64,000 bases of DNA, from the NCBI GenBank assembly GCA_029582155.1, contig CM055908.1, positions 22,119,103 to 22,183,102 on the forward strand, read 5' to 3'. The notes under the pieces were generated by a model. It was given only the letters and a program-made list of their open reading frames with translations, had not been told where the DNA came from and did not search any database. This DNA comes from Panopea generosa. Taxonomy: Eukaryota; Mollusca; Bivalvia; Adapedonta; Hiatellidae. Position numbers and translations under genes: made by a program. Shown in pieces: positions 24,701 through 35,784 of this stretch (the first letter of the stretch is position 1; every line of letters begins with the position of its first letter).

Positions 24701-25985
24701 TTCAAACACTACCAACTTCAATCCCACTGCAGTTACAGTGTTTCAAACACTACCAACTTCAATCCCACAACAGAAACAGTGTCACATTCACTTCCAACTT
24801 CAATACAACTACAGCAACAGTGTTACATACACAACCAATTTTAATCCCACTATAGTAACAGTGTTACATACACTACCAACTTCAATCCCACTACAGTAAC
24901 AGTGTTACATACACTACCAACTTCAATACCACTACAGTAACAGTGTTACATACACTACCAACTTCAATCCCACTACAGTAACAGTGTTTCAAACACTACC
25001 AACTTCAATCCCACTACAGTAAGTGTTACATACACTGCCAACTTCAATCCCACTTCAGTAACAGTGTTACATGCACTACCAACTTCAATCCCACTACAGT
25101 AACAGTGTTTCAAACACTACCAACTTCAATTCCACTACAGTAACAGTGTTTCAAACACTACCAACTTCAATCCCACTGCAGTTACAGTGTTTCAAACACT
25201 ACCAACTTCAATCCCACAACAGAAACAGTGTCACATTCACTACCAACTTCAATACAACTACAGCAACAGTGTTACATACACAACCAATTTTAATCCCACT
25301 ATAGTAACAGTGTTACATACACTACCAACTTCAATCCCACTACAGTAACAGTGTTACAGACACTACCACCTTCAATACCACTACAGTAACAGTGTTACAT
25401 ACACTACCAACTTCAATCCCACTACAGTAACAGTGTTTCAAACACTACCAACTTCAATCCCACTACAGTAAGTGTTACATACACTGCCAACTTCAATCCC
25501 ACTTCAGTAACAGTGTTACATGCACTACCAACTTCAATCCCACTACAGTAACAGTGTTTCAAACACTACCAACTTCAATCCCACTACAGTAACAGTGTTT
25601 CAAACACTACCAACTTCAATCCCATTATAGTAACAGTGTTACATACAAAACCAACTTCAATTCCACAACAGTAACAGTGTTACATACACTACCAACTTCA
25701 ATCCCACTACAGTAACAATGTTACATACACTACCAACTTCAATCCCACAACAGTAACAGTGTTTAAAACACTACCAACTTTAACCCCACAACAGTAACAG
25801 TGTTACATACACTACCAACTTCAATCCCACAACAGTAACAATGTTTCAAACACTACCAACTTCAATCCCACAACAGTAACGGTGTTACATACACTACCAA
25901 CTTCAATCCCACAACAGTTACAGTGTTTCAAACATTACCAACTTCAATCCCACTACAGAATCAGTGATTCATACACTACCAATTT
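21740..25985. repeat. 41-bp tandem array, about 100 copies, with 1,267-bp higher-order repeat
   Basis: Unit ACTTCAATACCACTACAGTA plus ACAGTGTTTCATACACTACCA. Positions about 22925-24191 and 24192-25455 look like two tandem copies of a 1,267-bp block: markers such as TGCAGTTACA recur at 23461/24728 and 23910/25177, all 1,267 apart. Inside the block some sub-blocks also repeat at 449 bp (11 units). Confidence 0.95.
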
Positions 25986-26344
25986 CAATCATTTCAGAAG
26001 TGATTGGTCCACGTACAGCCCTATGAATGCATGATTCTTGGACCAATAACTGAGTCAATAATTATGAAATCACTTAATTAATGGCATTATAATACAAGTA
26101 GCCTGTGAGAAGTATATATAAGCAGTAACAATGTTACTATGACTACAGTCAGTTGTTACTATGACAACTGTCATAGTTGCCATGTATGTTAATATCAGTT
26201 ACAGCCATATATAACTTGGATATCACATGTATAAATAATGTCTGTACAAATCCTCAACCATGCATGTAATATAGATGATACAGGCTAGAAAATTATTTTA
26301 TGGCATAAAAGCAAGATACATAAAGGGTATGTTTTTTACATCAG

Positions 26345-27735
26345 GTTTGATGCCTTTTATTAAATCATTGTCAGACGGACAGTGCACCAAATCATTGTTC
26401 CAGTTATAAAATGTCAGATGGACAATGCACCGAATAACAGTGCCCCAGATAAGATGCATTTTTGCGTCATTTACACTACAAATAAGCTAATTTATGCAAG
26501 ATAATTATATTCCATGCGTAGGCAAAATGCACGTTATTTTAGATACACGCAAAGGATGAAAACAACCAAAAATAAAATTCTAAATTCTACTTTCACTTTG
26601 ATAAATACTTCCATGAAACGGCAACTGATTTGCAACAAATGATTTTTTTAATCGTAAATACACTGTTATTCAATTATAATTGCACAGTAACCCAGTCTAC
26701 TTTTCACTTAAAAACTTGACAAACATAACGCATGTGGAAAATCATGGGCTTTTACAATCATGAAAAAAAAAATGTTAAAACAGCAGAAGACACTTGAAAG
26801 TTTCTTTTCTTTAAAAGAACCAATACAAAGTACCGATATCCCTACAAAATATATTGTTTAACCAATTATAGATGACATTATAAGTACTGTCATCAAAGGC
26901 AAAAAGGCACACGTTTCTTGCACAAAAGGAACGGCGGAGACATGGTGAGTCTCTTTCCCTTGGCTAAAAATTGAAACTGCAAATGGTTCAACGATCTTCA
27001 GATGTGCAGTATGTACAAAGCACAAGGGCTCGGATGTTTGGGCAAATGTTGGTGCCCAGAATATTCAGAAATCGACCCTTGATAGGTAAGTAAATTTGAC
27101 TGCAGGATACAATTTTAAATACATTTCTCAAAGTTTAAAAACAATGTTCAGATTTTATTGAAGTTGGTCGGTTAACTGGAAGAAGAATAAGTAATGTGTG
27201 TATATTCTACGTATTTATTAATACGGTACCCCCTCAAATTTAAGATTATGCCAATTTACCCCCAAGCTTTAAAAAATGGAGGTAAATTATCCCCAAGATT
27301 TCAGAACTGGGGGTAAATTACCCCCATGCCAAAATAATTATCTGGGGCACTGGAATAATTATTCCAGTTATAAAATGTCAGATGGACCATGCACTGAATC
27401 ATTGTTCCAGTTATAAAATGTCAGATTGACCATGCACAGAATCATTGTTTCAGTTATAAAATGCCAGATGGACTGTGCACCAAATCATTGTTCCAGTTAT
27501 AAAATGTCAGATTGACCATGCACCGAATCATTGTTTCAGTTATAAAATGTCAGATGGACCGTGCACCGAATCATTGTTCCAGTTATAAAATGTCAGATTG
27601 ACCGTGCACCGAATCATTTTTCCAGTTATAAAATGTCAGATGGACCGTGCACCGAAATCATTGTTCCAGTTATAAAATGTCAGATGGATAGTGCACTGTA
27701 AAATGTCAGATGGACAGTGCACCAAATCATTGTTC
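26345..27735. repeat. 43-bp tandem array split by a transposon
   Basis: Unit CATTGTTCCAGTTATAAAAT plus GTCAGATGGACCGTGCACCGAAT. Two units lie at 26345-26437 and about nine at 27353-27735. Between them is the 915-bp element described separately, so the array predates that insertion. Confidence 0.9.
26438..27352 (+). mobile_element. hAT-like DNA transposon remnant
   Basis: Perfect 15-bp terminal inverted repeats CAGTGCCCCAGATAA and TTATCTGGGGCACTG, flanked by GAATAA on both sides. Inside, about 26962-27090 on the plus strand reads WLKIETANG, FRCAVCTKHKGSDVW and NIQKSTLDR, like the N-terminal zinc finger of hAT-derived ZNF862/ZMYM-type proteins, then a GTAAGT. An in-frame stop lies just upstream. 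Non-autonomous and decayed. A 6-bp flank rather than the usual 8 leaves the class uncertain. Confidence 0.65.
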
Positions 27736-28283
27736 TTGTGATCTGCTGATACATATTGTTAAATAATTAAATCTTACATTCAGATTTTGTTTTTTTCCTA
27801 TTTGTCAGTCATTCTGAAAAATGGTAGCCATTTTGAAAAATCTCAAATGGGTCAATAACCAAAAACATTCAGTAAGGTAGGTTTTACTTATCAATGTGAA
27901 ATCTGAACAAAAGTCACTCTTTAAATATCATTTTCATAAAATTAGTTTAATAGCCTAAAATTGGAATCTCTATAACTGAAAAATCTGATGATTGGTGACA
28001 AACATCCGATGATTGACGGCCAAGTACTCGTCAAGCTTGGTATCTTTTATCTATAAATAATGTAATATATTTTAGTCATTCTCTGTGTTATATCTATTAC
28101 AATGATACCAAATGACATAAAAATATTTAGAATGAATGCATGAAAAAAACCCAGGTCATATGAATCACAATGTTTCTTTGTATTGTAATACCAGTATTAT
28201 AATTAGTAAAAGCTCCGGCAGCACATGTATTATATGATTGTGTGTTAGAAACAAAAACAGCATTCATTTGCAGGGTCTCTCAC

Positions 28284-28322
28284 CGGATCCAGAACCACTG
28301 AATATCTCTTCTTCCATTTCAA
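28284..28322 (-). CDS. Exon 17: 39-nt acidic microexon with SGSG motif
   Basis: 39 nt, symmetrical phase 1-1, acceptor TTTTAGCAG and donor TCCG|GTGAGA. It encodes V-EMEEEIFSGSGS-G. Acidic residues followed by Ser-Gly-Ser-Gly are the classic context for glycosaminoglycan attachment, so this short insert could make the protein a proteoglycan; that is inference. Being symmetrical, it could be skipped without a frameshift. Confidence 0.7.
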
Positions 28323-28389
28323 CTGCTAAAACAGCGATGCAATATCAATTATGTAGTCATATATACAGGTATTGCAATTACTCAATAGG

Positions 28390-28740
28390 GGTCTACATAG
28401 ATATGTAGTCTCACTATAGTGTTGGTCTGTAAGTAACGTGGTCTGAAGTTTATGTGGTCTGTAAATACAGTGAGATCTGTACATATATGTGGTCTGTAAG
28501 CATAACGAGAAATATTAATATAATTAAGTGGTTTGTAAATATAATTATGTGGTCAATATGTTAATATATGAAATCTGTAAATATAATTATGTGATCAATA
28601 TGTTAACATTGCAATCTGTAAATATAATTATGTGATCAATATGTTAATATATGAAATCTGTAAATATAATTATGTGATCAATATGTTAACATGCAATCTG
28701 TAAATATAATTATGTGATCAATAATCTATTAACATACATT
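28390..28740. repeat. Short AT-rich tandem array, about 42-50 bp unit
   Basis: Unit TGTAAATATAATTATGTGAT plus CAATATGTTAATATATGAAATC, five or six recognisable copies with degenerate edges. Intron between exons 16 and 17, starting about 70 bp upstream of exon 17. Confidence 0.8.
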
Positions 28741-29149
28741 ATGTGACATGTAAGTATATGATTGGGGCATGTTACTAAATATGAATCTGGCTGTATAAAG
28801 ACGTAAGCTAGCTGAATGCTTCAGAAGGATAAAACTAACAACTTAATTTTTAGCTGAACAGTTCAAAAGCATTTTAGATACTTCATAACAAGGGTTCAAA
28901 TACTTCAAAGAAGTAATAACCGTACATCAAAATATGTTTTATATCAAAATATCTATGGCTTAAAGTCAAATTTAACAGCTCTGTATATGACTGTATGCAT
29001 CTGGGCTATGGTCTGTCAATGTAACTTATACAAGTGATCCCTTAAATGACCCCATAGACAAGATATTCTCTCTGTGTGATAAAGGTGATCCTTCACTATA
29101 AGTGATGTTTGGTGGGGTTTCAGCATCCTGTAGAAGGGACAGAACCCAC

Positions 29150-29330
29150 ATAGACATGTAAACTCTGAGTGGTCCAGTGGTAGAGTACCGGACCTAAGAT
29201 CTGACGGTTGTGGGTTTGATCCACCGCCATGGCTATGTGTGGTGTCTTTGAGCAAGACATTTTATCTGCATACACTTAGTAATGGTTCTACCCAGGACGA
29301 CCTCATGCACAGTGTGTGTAAGTAATAATA
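29150..29330 (+). mobile_element. tRNA-derived SINE-like element
   Basis: GTGGTCCAGTGGTAGAG resembles an A box and GGTTGTGGGTTTGATCC a B box, 35 bp apart. The following TTTGAGCAAGACATTTTATC resembles the conserved central region of several aquatic-animal SINEs. No proper tRNA fold expected. Confidence 0.6.
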
Positions 29331-29483
29331 ACTTGATTCACAATAGAGGAATAAACAAACCGAAATCCATATTTTTTTAACTTCACAGTGTATCCTTAAT
29401 CTTGGGGAAGATAATTATTATCATTGCACCATCTTGGCATCATACTTTTATATTGTTATCTATATTGGATAAAACATTCATAC

Positions 29484-29587
29484 CTTCTATTTTACAGAAA
29501 TCCCCAGCAAAATTGCCTATCATCTGTACGAGCACTGTTAACCTTCCGTGATCAAATGGATACAATAAACCAGTTTGCAAGTCAGTT
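29484..29587 (-). CDS. Exon 16: first half of a module, lacking C1 and C2
   Basis: 104 nt, phase 2 in and phase 1 out. It encodes TDLQTGLLYPFDHGR ... GDFCKIEG with only one cysteine, at the C3 position. Acceptor CTTTTTTTAG, donor GAAG|GTATGA. The acceptor plus roughly the first 25 coding bases recur in every unit of the 56-bp array immediately upstream (to the right). Confidence 0.83.
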
Positions 29588-30105
29588 CTAAAAAAAGAAT
29601 AATATAACAGTGAATATAGAATAAATCAGTTTGTAAGTCAGTTCTAAAAATAGAAAAATATAACAATGAATGTAGAATTAAGCAGTTTGTATGTCAGTTC
29701 TAAAACAGTGAATGTACAATAAACCAGTTTGTATGTCAGTTCTAAAAATAGAACAATGTAACAGTGAATGTAAAATAAACCAGTTTGTATGTCAGTTCTT
29801 AACATAGAATAATATAACAGTGAATGTAGAATTAAGCAGTTTGTATGTCAGTTATAAAACAGTGAATGTAGAATAAAACACTTTGTGTATGTCAGTTCTA
29901 AAAATAGAACAATATAACAGTGAATGTAGATTAAACCAATTTGTACATCAGTTCTCAAAATAGAATACTTTAACAGTGAATGTAGAATAAACCAGTTTGT
30001 ATGTCAGTTCTAAAAATATAATAATGTAACAGTATATGTAGAATAAAACAGTTTGTAAGTCAGCTCTAAAAATAGAATAATATAAAGTGATTGTAGATCG
30101 AATCC
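29588..30105. repeat. 56-bp array carrying copies of the exon 16 acceptor and exon start
   Basis: About nine units. On the minus strand each has ATTTTTAGAACTGACATACA followed by AACTGGTTTATTC; exon 16 begins TAG|AACTGACTTGCAAACTGG then TTTATT. So acceptor, polypyrimidine tract and about 25 coding bases are repeated. The array abuts the exon. Confidence 0.92.
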
Positions 30106-30187
30106 TTGTTGTTTTCCACAAAATATTAAAGCAAATATTATGACAATTATGGATGTTGTTTTATATATCAAAATACATAAATAAAAT

Positions 30188-30371
30188 TACAGTCAAACCT
30201 GTGTTAGAGGTCACATCTTTTAAGCAACCTCTTGTCTTAAACAGCCACTTTTTCTAATAAATATTTTTTTTATGATAAGTTTTAATGCACCTGTATTGAG
30301 CAATCACCTGCCTCAAGGGGCCATTATTGCCCTTTCCCTTAAGTGGCTGCTTAAGACAGGTTTTCCTGTAT
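30188..30371. mobile_element. Short MITE with inverted ends
   Basis: Ends TACAGTCAAACCTGTGTTAG and CTTAAGACAGGTTTTCCTGTA are inverted repeats, with more inner complementarity (AGGTCAC, TTAAGCAACC against GTGGCTGCTTAAG). TA at both outer ends is compatible with a Tc1/mariner-type element. Confidence 0.55.
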
Positions 30372-30479
30372 AAGATGCCAATAAGAAAGTGTTTAACAAA
30401 TATTTCAAATATCTGATGCTGAAGTAGAGAACGCTACTACAGTGTAAAATAACAATTCGGAATATCAAATTTGAACTTC

Positions 30480-30705
30480 TTAACCCTTTACTTCATATAT
30501 TCGCATTTTCCCGCACCAATCACAGAAGGCCTTTGAAAACAGTGCAGGAAGAGTTCAGATTGTAACGAGCAATCTGAACACTTCCTGCACTGTTTTCCAC
30601 TCTGTCAGTTAATATAAACATAATTCATCCATTGCTGATACTTGGTGAATTAATGCTTTCAATATTAGAGGTGTCCAAAGGCGTCTATATGAAGCAAAGG
30701 GTTAA
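30480..30705. mobile_element. TTAA-flanked MITE, copy 2 (best preserved)
   Basis: TTAA on both sides, ends CCCTTTACTTCATATA and TATATGAAGCAAAGGG, perfect TTAA and near-perfect inverted repeats. The inner hairpin pairs AAAACAGTGCAGGAAG with CTTCCTGCACTGTTTT. Non-coding, 226 bp, piggyBac-type signature. Confidence 0.8.
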
Positions 30706-30774
30706 TTCAAACAACTCCACATATTTACAGACCAACTCTCTTCTTACCAGCAACAATCAAATATAAGAACATAC

Positions 30775-31035
30775 CTAATACAATCTTGAAATTCAACCAG
30801 TCCTTTGCATAGTAACATTTTATTATAGAATCTTCCGTTTGAGATCAGGGAGAAGCACTGTTTCAGCGGTGCAGCAGACATTGTCTCATTTTGGCTGTAT
30901 TCAATGTTGCATTCTTCTGTTTTTGATAGGGATTCATTTCTGTAGGTTTCTATCTCCGCCTGCACACTGGCCCTCAATGTACTACCGCAATCTGCCATCA
31001 TGTCTTCAATACATGTGTTTACCTCTTCTACAGAA
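30775..31035 (-). CDS. Exon 15: six-cysteine module with two sequons
   Basis: 261 nt, phase 2-2. SSVEEVNTCIEDMMADC carries C1-x7-C2; C3 is in TEEC; further cysteines in LKQC, LLC and QDCIR. Sequons NES and NET occur between C2 and C4. Acceptor TTTCCCAG, donor ATTAG|GTATGT. A typical acidic module. Confidence 0.87.
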
Positions 31036-32102
31036 CTGGGAAAAATAATAATAAATGGAATTCAATATTTGTTGATTCTCATCTAAATATTTCATACTAG
31101 GAAAGCCCAAGAGCTTATATGAATCGCTCTGTGGTCAGTGACTTGGGTAGAACCAATACTTAATGTTGTTTTGGAAAGGCCATTGTGCTGAATGTGGGAT
31201 CTAACATGCCACCTCTGGCCTGAGCAGCCAACACCATAGTCACTGCATCCAACTTGTGCTTTACATTTATAACTAGCACAATGCATAGTCTGTCATCCAT
31301 ATGCACAAAACTATTCACTCTCTGATACACTACAGAACAAATAAATATATCTGTAAAACATTTTTTCTCCTTTCCAATAGCGCTGTAAGCCATTACTTTC
31401 TTGAATGACTGAGCAAACATATTCCTGGTCACATGACCAGCTTAAACTTATATATATATATAAGCGGCTATATTGTTTCTTTAAAGGAAATATATCAGGA
31501 TTTTTCAAATTTTAAAATTAGCTAAAACTTTTTTCCAATAAACCATGCTTATATATACCCACTGACCCCATATTGTCACAAATATATGTATTTAAACATG
31601 CCAAAACGATATATTGAAAAGGGATTTCCTAACTTAGGCTACGCACCAAAATTAGACTTAGATTTCCCACTTAGAATTGCAACATATTTTGTTACATATT
31701 AAATGAGTCGCATAATTTCCTTTTGATTTCAATTTGATCCATGTTACAATCCATTCTGGTTTGAATAATATTGAAATGCTTTTTATACATTGAGAAAGCA
31801 ATTTTATTTTTTAAGACATTTATAGCGTGTTTTCCTGATATACTCCCTTGAAAGACATAAAAATTATATGAAAATAAAGCATTACTCTTACCACACTGTT
31901 CAAACAGCTGTTTACAAGTAACAGTGCATGGCTGATTATTGTGTGTTCTAATCGTGGATTGGCATAATTATATACAAAGGTCACAAGTCTTCAATGTACA
32001 GTCTAATCTTACTGGAACATAGTAAACAGGTACAATTAGCAAGTTTTGTTGAGATTCAAGCAGCTTTACCGTGGTGATAGGAAGAAAGGGAGATAACCTT
32101 AC
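31036..32102. other. Intron 14 with dispersed repeat
   Basis: Includes the inverted copy (31615-31740) of the repeat at 4945-5075, an (AT)n tract at 31450, and otherwise undistinguished AT-rich sequence. Open frames at 31092-31508 lack splice or family support. Confidence 0.5.
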
Positions 32103-32486
32103 CTGCAAGTTTCATTTACAGTGTCCTTCAAACACAACTTCCAGTTGACATTACACGTAGATGGAACCCCACAGAATGGCAGCATGGCCTGTCCAGTTGT
32201 GTTTTCAGTTTCATTGTTTGCCAATTCGTTCCCTGTTTCTCTCTTTCTTCTTGGCTCTGCAGGATCAGATTCACCTGTTCCATCATCTGTACTGGTTTCA
32301 TTCTCAGTTCTTTCTGAACCACCTGTTACTTCTTCATCATCAACACACCATAATGGCCGTTTGCTACATTCTGTTCTGCCAACATTCTTGTGTACATGGT
32401 CCAATACCGCCAAAATTGAATCTTGCGTTTCATTGTCACAATCTACTGAATATTTAGCTACACATTCAAACATGTTGCTAAGTTTT
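32103..32486 (-). CDS. Exon 14: module with acidic insert and RRKR site
   Basis: 384 nt, phase 2-2, 128 codons. ECVAKYSVDC is C1-x7-C2, C3 is in GRTEC. After RPLWC comes an insert of about 50 residues rich in Glu, Thr, Asn and Asp, with several NET/NTT sequons and the basic cluster PAEPRRKRETG, a good match to a furin-type cleavage site (RXKR). The second half resumes at LPFCGVPSTC and ends NETCR. Acceptor TTTTACAG, donor TGCAG|GTAAGG. The insert sits at the same place as the phase-1 introns of other modules. Confidence 0.88.
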
Positions 32487-32519
32487 CTGTAAAAGAAAGG
32501 AAACAAATGGGTCAAAGCC

Positions 32520-33840
32520 ATAAAAAATTTGCATACAATTACACATCGCTATAATCATGTACACAAAGTTTCTTTGAAAACATGCAAACACTCAACAGGA
32601 AAATATCATTCAAAGATCAATAACTCTGCATGGTAACGGGTGTGGCTAGAAGAAACGATGTCATGCATATTGTTATGATCATAAACAACCAAGTTTCATT
32701 AAAATTAAATAAAACTGTTGAAGCAGTACAAGTTTTAGCCCAATTTGAAGTACAGGGACAAGCACTAACAAAGTGGCCCTGTAAGGTACTTTAATTCTTT
32801 TATACAGACTCAATGGGAAAATGAAAACATTTCATTTTTATCACCCATATCTGCAAAAATAGTATTCAGTTTGAGATCTGAAGCATCTTCTAGTCACAGT
32901 GTGAATAAGAGTTGGCTCAATAAGCAGGAATGGATTTCCATGAGGGGCCAGGTGGGGATCTCAAAAAGGTTATAATTGAAAGTTTTCCAAAATCTTCTGA
33001 ACAACTGGTGAGTAAATTTGGTTCATATTTGATATATGTTATACCAATGAGTAGGGGTTTAACGTTTGTATAAATTAAGGGGCTGGGATGAATAGCAGCC
33101 ATATAAGGTGACTTTTGGATTTTACATAAGAATAATATGAGAAATCCTAAAATTCTCATTTTCTCACCCATTTGTGTAAATAGGATATTCAAATTGAGAT
33201 CTAAAACAATTTCTAGTATTTAAGCAAAGTTGATTAGGTTCAATAAAAATGATTAAATTTCCATAAGGGGCCAAAAGGGACCCCAAAAGGAGAATGTTTT
33301 TTTCAACCCACAGTCAGTTAAATATGTTTTTACAAGTCAAGGGGTTATGGTATATAGGGGGCCTTTAGGGGGACGTTTTATATAGGAATACTTGCATACT
33401 ATCCAGGTGAAATGAAAATTTTTTCATTTTCACATCCAAGTGAAAAAGTTATTTCAAGTATTCTCTGATTTTTATTATTAGCAGCCATCTTTAATTTTAG
33501 ATTAAAGTCAAAGGCCTAAACAGAAAAAATGAAAAATGTGTCAAGGATTCAACCCTCAAGAATGCATTCATGTGTACCATATATAAAGAAACCGTCAGGC
33601 ATTCCTAACCTTTTGTTGCATGTCTACCTCGCGAATAAATTCATCTTTTGCAATATTTCAAAATAGACGATAGGTAGTTCTGTTTCTTAAGTGGTTGTTA
33701 TTTTTTAAGATAGAATGGTGTCATACATATTAAATATAATTTACACACTTTTAATCACTGCTATTAATAAATGATAGTAGAGGATCTTTGAGCAAGTTTA
33801 AACTTGCGTTATAACAATCTTTCTCAGGTCCTGAAAGTCC
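32520..33840. other. Intron 13, old dispersed repeats
   Basis: Two related stretches (about 32870-33190 and 33190-33480) share GGGGCC, TTTCCATRAGGGGCCA and CTCATTTTCTCACCCAT phrases, like decayed copies of one mollusc repeat. No coding trace supportable. Confidence 0.4.
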
Positions 33841-33843
33841 GCT

Positions 33844-34130
33844 GGGCCCAATTAGCTCAGTCGGTTACGCATCTGACTATCAATCCAGGGTTGTGAGCTT
33901 GAATCCCCACCTGGCAACAGACTACGTGATGATTGATATACAACATTGTGTCTCATTATCATACGTCTCTCACCGCCAATTCAAGTAAGAAAGTTATCAG
34001 TTACTTGCGGAGATGGTGTTCTAAAGTTCTGGTTAACCTTTCAGGATCCCAGGAAACAGTGGTTAGGTTAACTGAGCTTCTGTTAGCCCTCGATGGCATT
34101 AAAATGACGCTAAATATTCAATTATTCAAT
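33844..34130 (+). mobile_element. tRNA-derived SINE, full-length copy
   Basis: Starts GGGCCCAATTAGCTCAGTCG (A box) and continues to GGTTGTGAGCTTGAATCC (B box), then a body with CATTGTGTCTCATTATCATA, AAAGTTATCAGT, CAGGAAACAGTGGTTAGG and TTAGCCCTCGATGGCAT, ending AAATATTCAATTATTC. Copies at 49888, 54633 and inverted at 2785 share the body. Confidence 0.8.
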
Positions 34131-34734
34131 CAAAAATCTGAAAGTCCATCAAGATACCAAACAATGTCCTCACTTTTCGACATGCTGATATCAAGTACAC
34201 ACCATTAATCAGTGACAGTTAATGAAGTATTAATGCTTTGGTACACTTAAGAGTTAAGGTTGATTACCATTTAACTTGTTGGGTTATCAGAATGAAGAGG
34301 AATATTAATCGGATATTTCAGATTACCAATGGAAAGTAGACACATGTTATCTATAGATAGGTATACACAGTGATACAGGTGGTCGTCTGCATTACCATAT
34401 TAATGGAAATTGTATGCTCTAAGTATCGCATCTTTAACTCAGTTTTTTACTCCGTTTGATAGAAGGAAATAAACAAATGGAGATTCTTATTGTATAATAC
34501 GTCCTCCGCTATGGCAATTGTGTTTTAAAACTTTTAGAACTATTTTTCGGTCTGAGAAAATCGCGATCCACGGCATAATGAAGGTTATAGAACAAAATTG
34601 CACACCACACAACAGCTATAGAAGGCATCGCTGGGCTTGTTTTCCAAAAATTCTCGCATACATGTTAAAGATCCATATGAAGCTAGAGTATAACGGGCAG
34701 TAAAAACTAAATGTAGCACTAAATAAAGACGTAC

Positions 34735-34977
34735 TTGCAAGGGTCTGATGCAGCCAGTGCATAGACCATCCCTAAGTCTTTCACGCAATCAGTTACTGCT
34801 TCAAAAGAGCACGTAGATTCTGGTACCGGTGCTTCCAAGGGACAATACTCTTGTCTAATTTCCTTCATAAAAGCAGTAGCCTCTGCGACCAGACTTATGG
34901 CATACCCTGAACATGAAGCTGTCATCTCTGATGTTATCTCTGTCAATTTTCTCTCAAGATTGTCAAGTGTACTTTCA
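34735..34977 (-). CDS. Exon 13: module with five cysteines
   Basis: 243 nt, phase 2-2. ESTLDNLERKLTEITSEM is helical and lacks C1; C2 is in TASCSGY, C3 in QEYC, then TCSFEAVTDC (C4-x7-C5) and SDPCK (C6). Acceptor CTATTTCAG, donor GCAA|GTACGT. Confidence 0.86.
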
Positions 34978-35631
34978 CTGAAATAGACATATGATTAGAC
35001 AAAAAATTAAGTGGTTTTCATTTGAAATTTTCTGAATTCTCATTTCAGTAAGAGGAGCCTTACTGGATTTTGGATGCAACAATCAACATAAATCTGAAAG
35101 TGCACCATACAAGGATCAAAGTGACCTAGTACCAATAAAATAAGTTACACAGTTACAGAGAAAGTAATTTCTAGAAATTGTGGACAACAGAAGTAGACAA
35201 CAGGTTATTGATGATGATAGACTCAAGAGGGAGAACTTCTCTACAGGGAATATAAAGATTAGCTAATAGGGCCATTTTTCAAAAAATCATTGGAGTGTAA
35301 CATTATAACAACCATACACAAAGTTATAATGGCATTTCCTATCAAGTTTCATAAAAATCCATTGAAAGGTCGAGGAGGAGTCACACAATTAAGATGTTTT
35401 TATTAAATAAAAATTGTGTTAATTTGAGACATTTTACGCAATTTCTGTAAAATTGTCAACAGCAGATGACACAAAAGAATGGGTGATATCGAACTATGGA
35501 AATAGCTCCACCAAAACTCAATCAATATGCATGCATACCCCCTAAATGGGTTCATAACCAAACTGTCATCTAATTCCAATTGATCTTAATATATCTCAAA
35601 TATTGAAAGAGAAAAACACACTTCTACTTAC
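34978..35631. other. Intron 12, nothing recognised
   Basis: AT-rich sequence between exons 12 and 13. Phrases such as AAGTTTCATAAAAATCC resemble the dispersed repeat of 41 kb, but no boundaries are visible. Confidence 0.4.
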
Positions 35632-35746
35632 GAGCAGGTGTCTTTGTACATGTCTGTGGTCCAGCTTATAGCCAGAAATCCTGTAAACCTGGACCAGTAC
35701 TCACCAACATGCTGTACTACTGGCCATAAGTTGCAGTCAGCCAAAT
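35632..35746 (-). CDS. Exon 12: second half of the module begun in exon 11
   Basis: 115 nt, phase 1 in and phase 2 out. Encodes (D)LADCNLWPVVQHVGEYW ... KDTCS, with two cysteines. Rich in aromatic residues (four Trp), unlike its neighbours. Acceptor ATTCAACAG, donor GCTC|GTAAGT. The phases fit exon 11 and exon 13. Confidence 0.82.
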
Positions 35747-35784
35747 CTGTTGAATAATTAACAGTGTCATTATTTTAAAAATCA

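Noticed and set aside
23804-25304. Two identical 77-codon frames as duplicated small genes
   Set aside because: Both are parts of the 41-bp array, repeated because of the 1,267-bp block duplication.
17880-25985. CRISPR-like arrays
   Set aside because: Units are contiguous direct repeats without unique spacers, in an intron-bearing eukaryotic gene.
33844-33920. tRNA gene
   Set aside because: A and B boxes are present but there is no acceptor-stem pairing and the sequence continues into a body shared with three other copies, so it is a SINE head.
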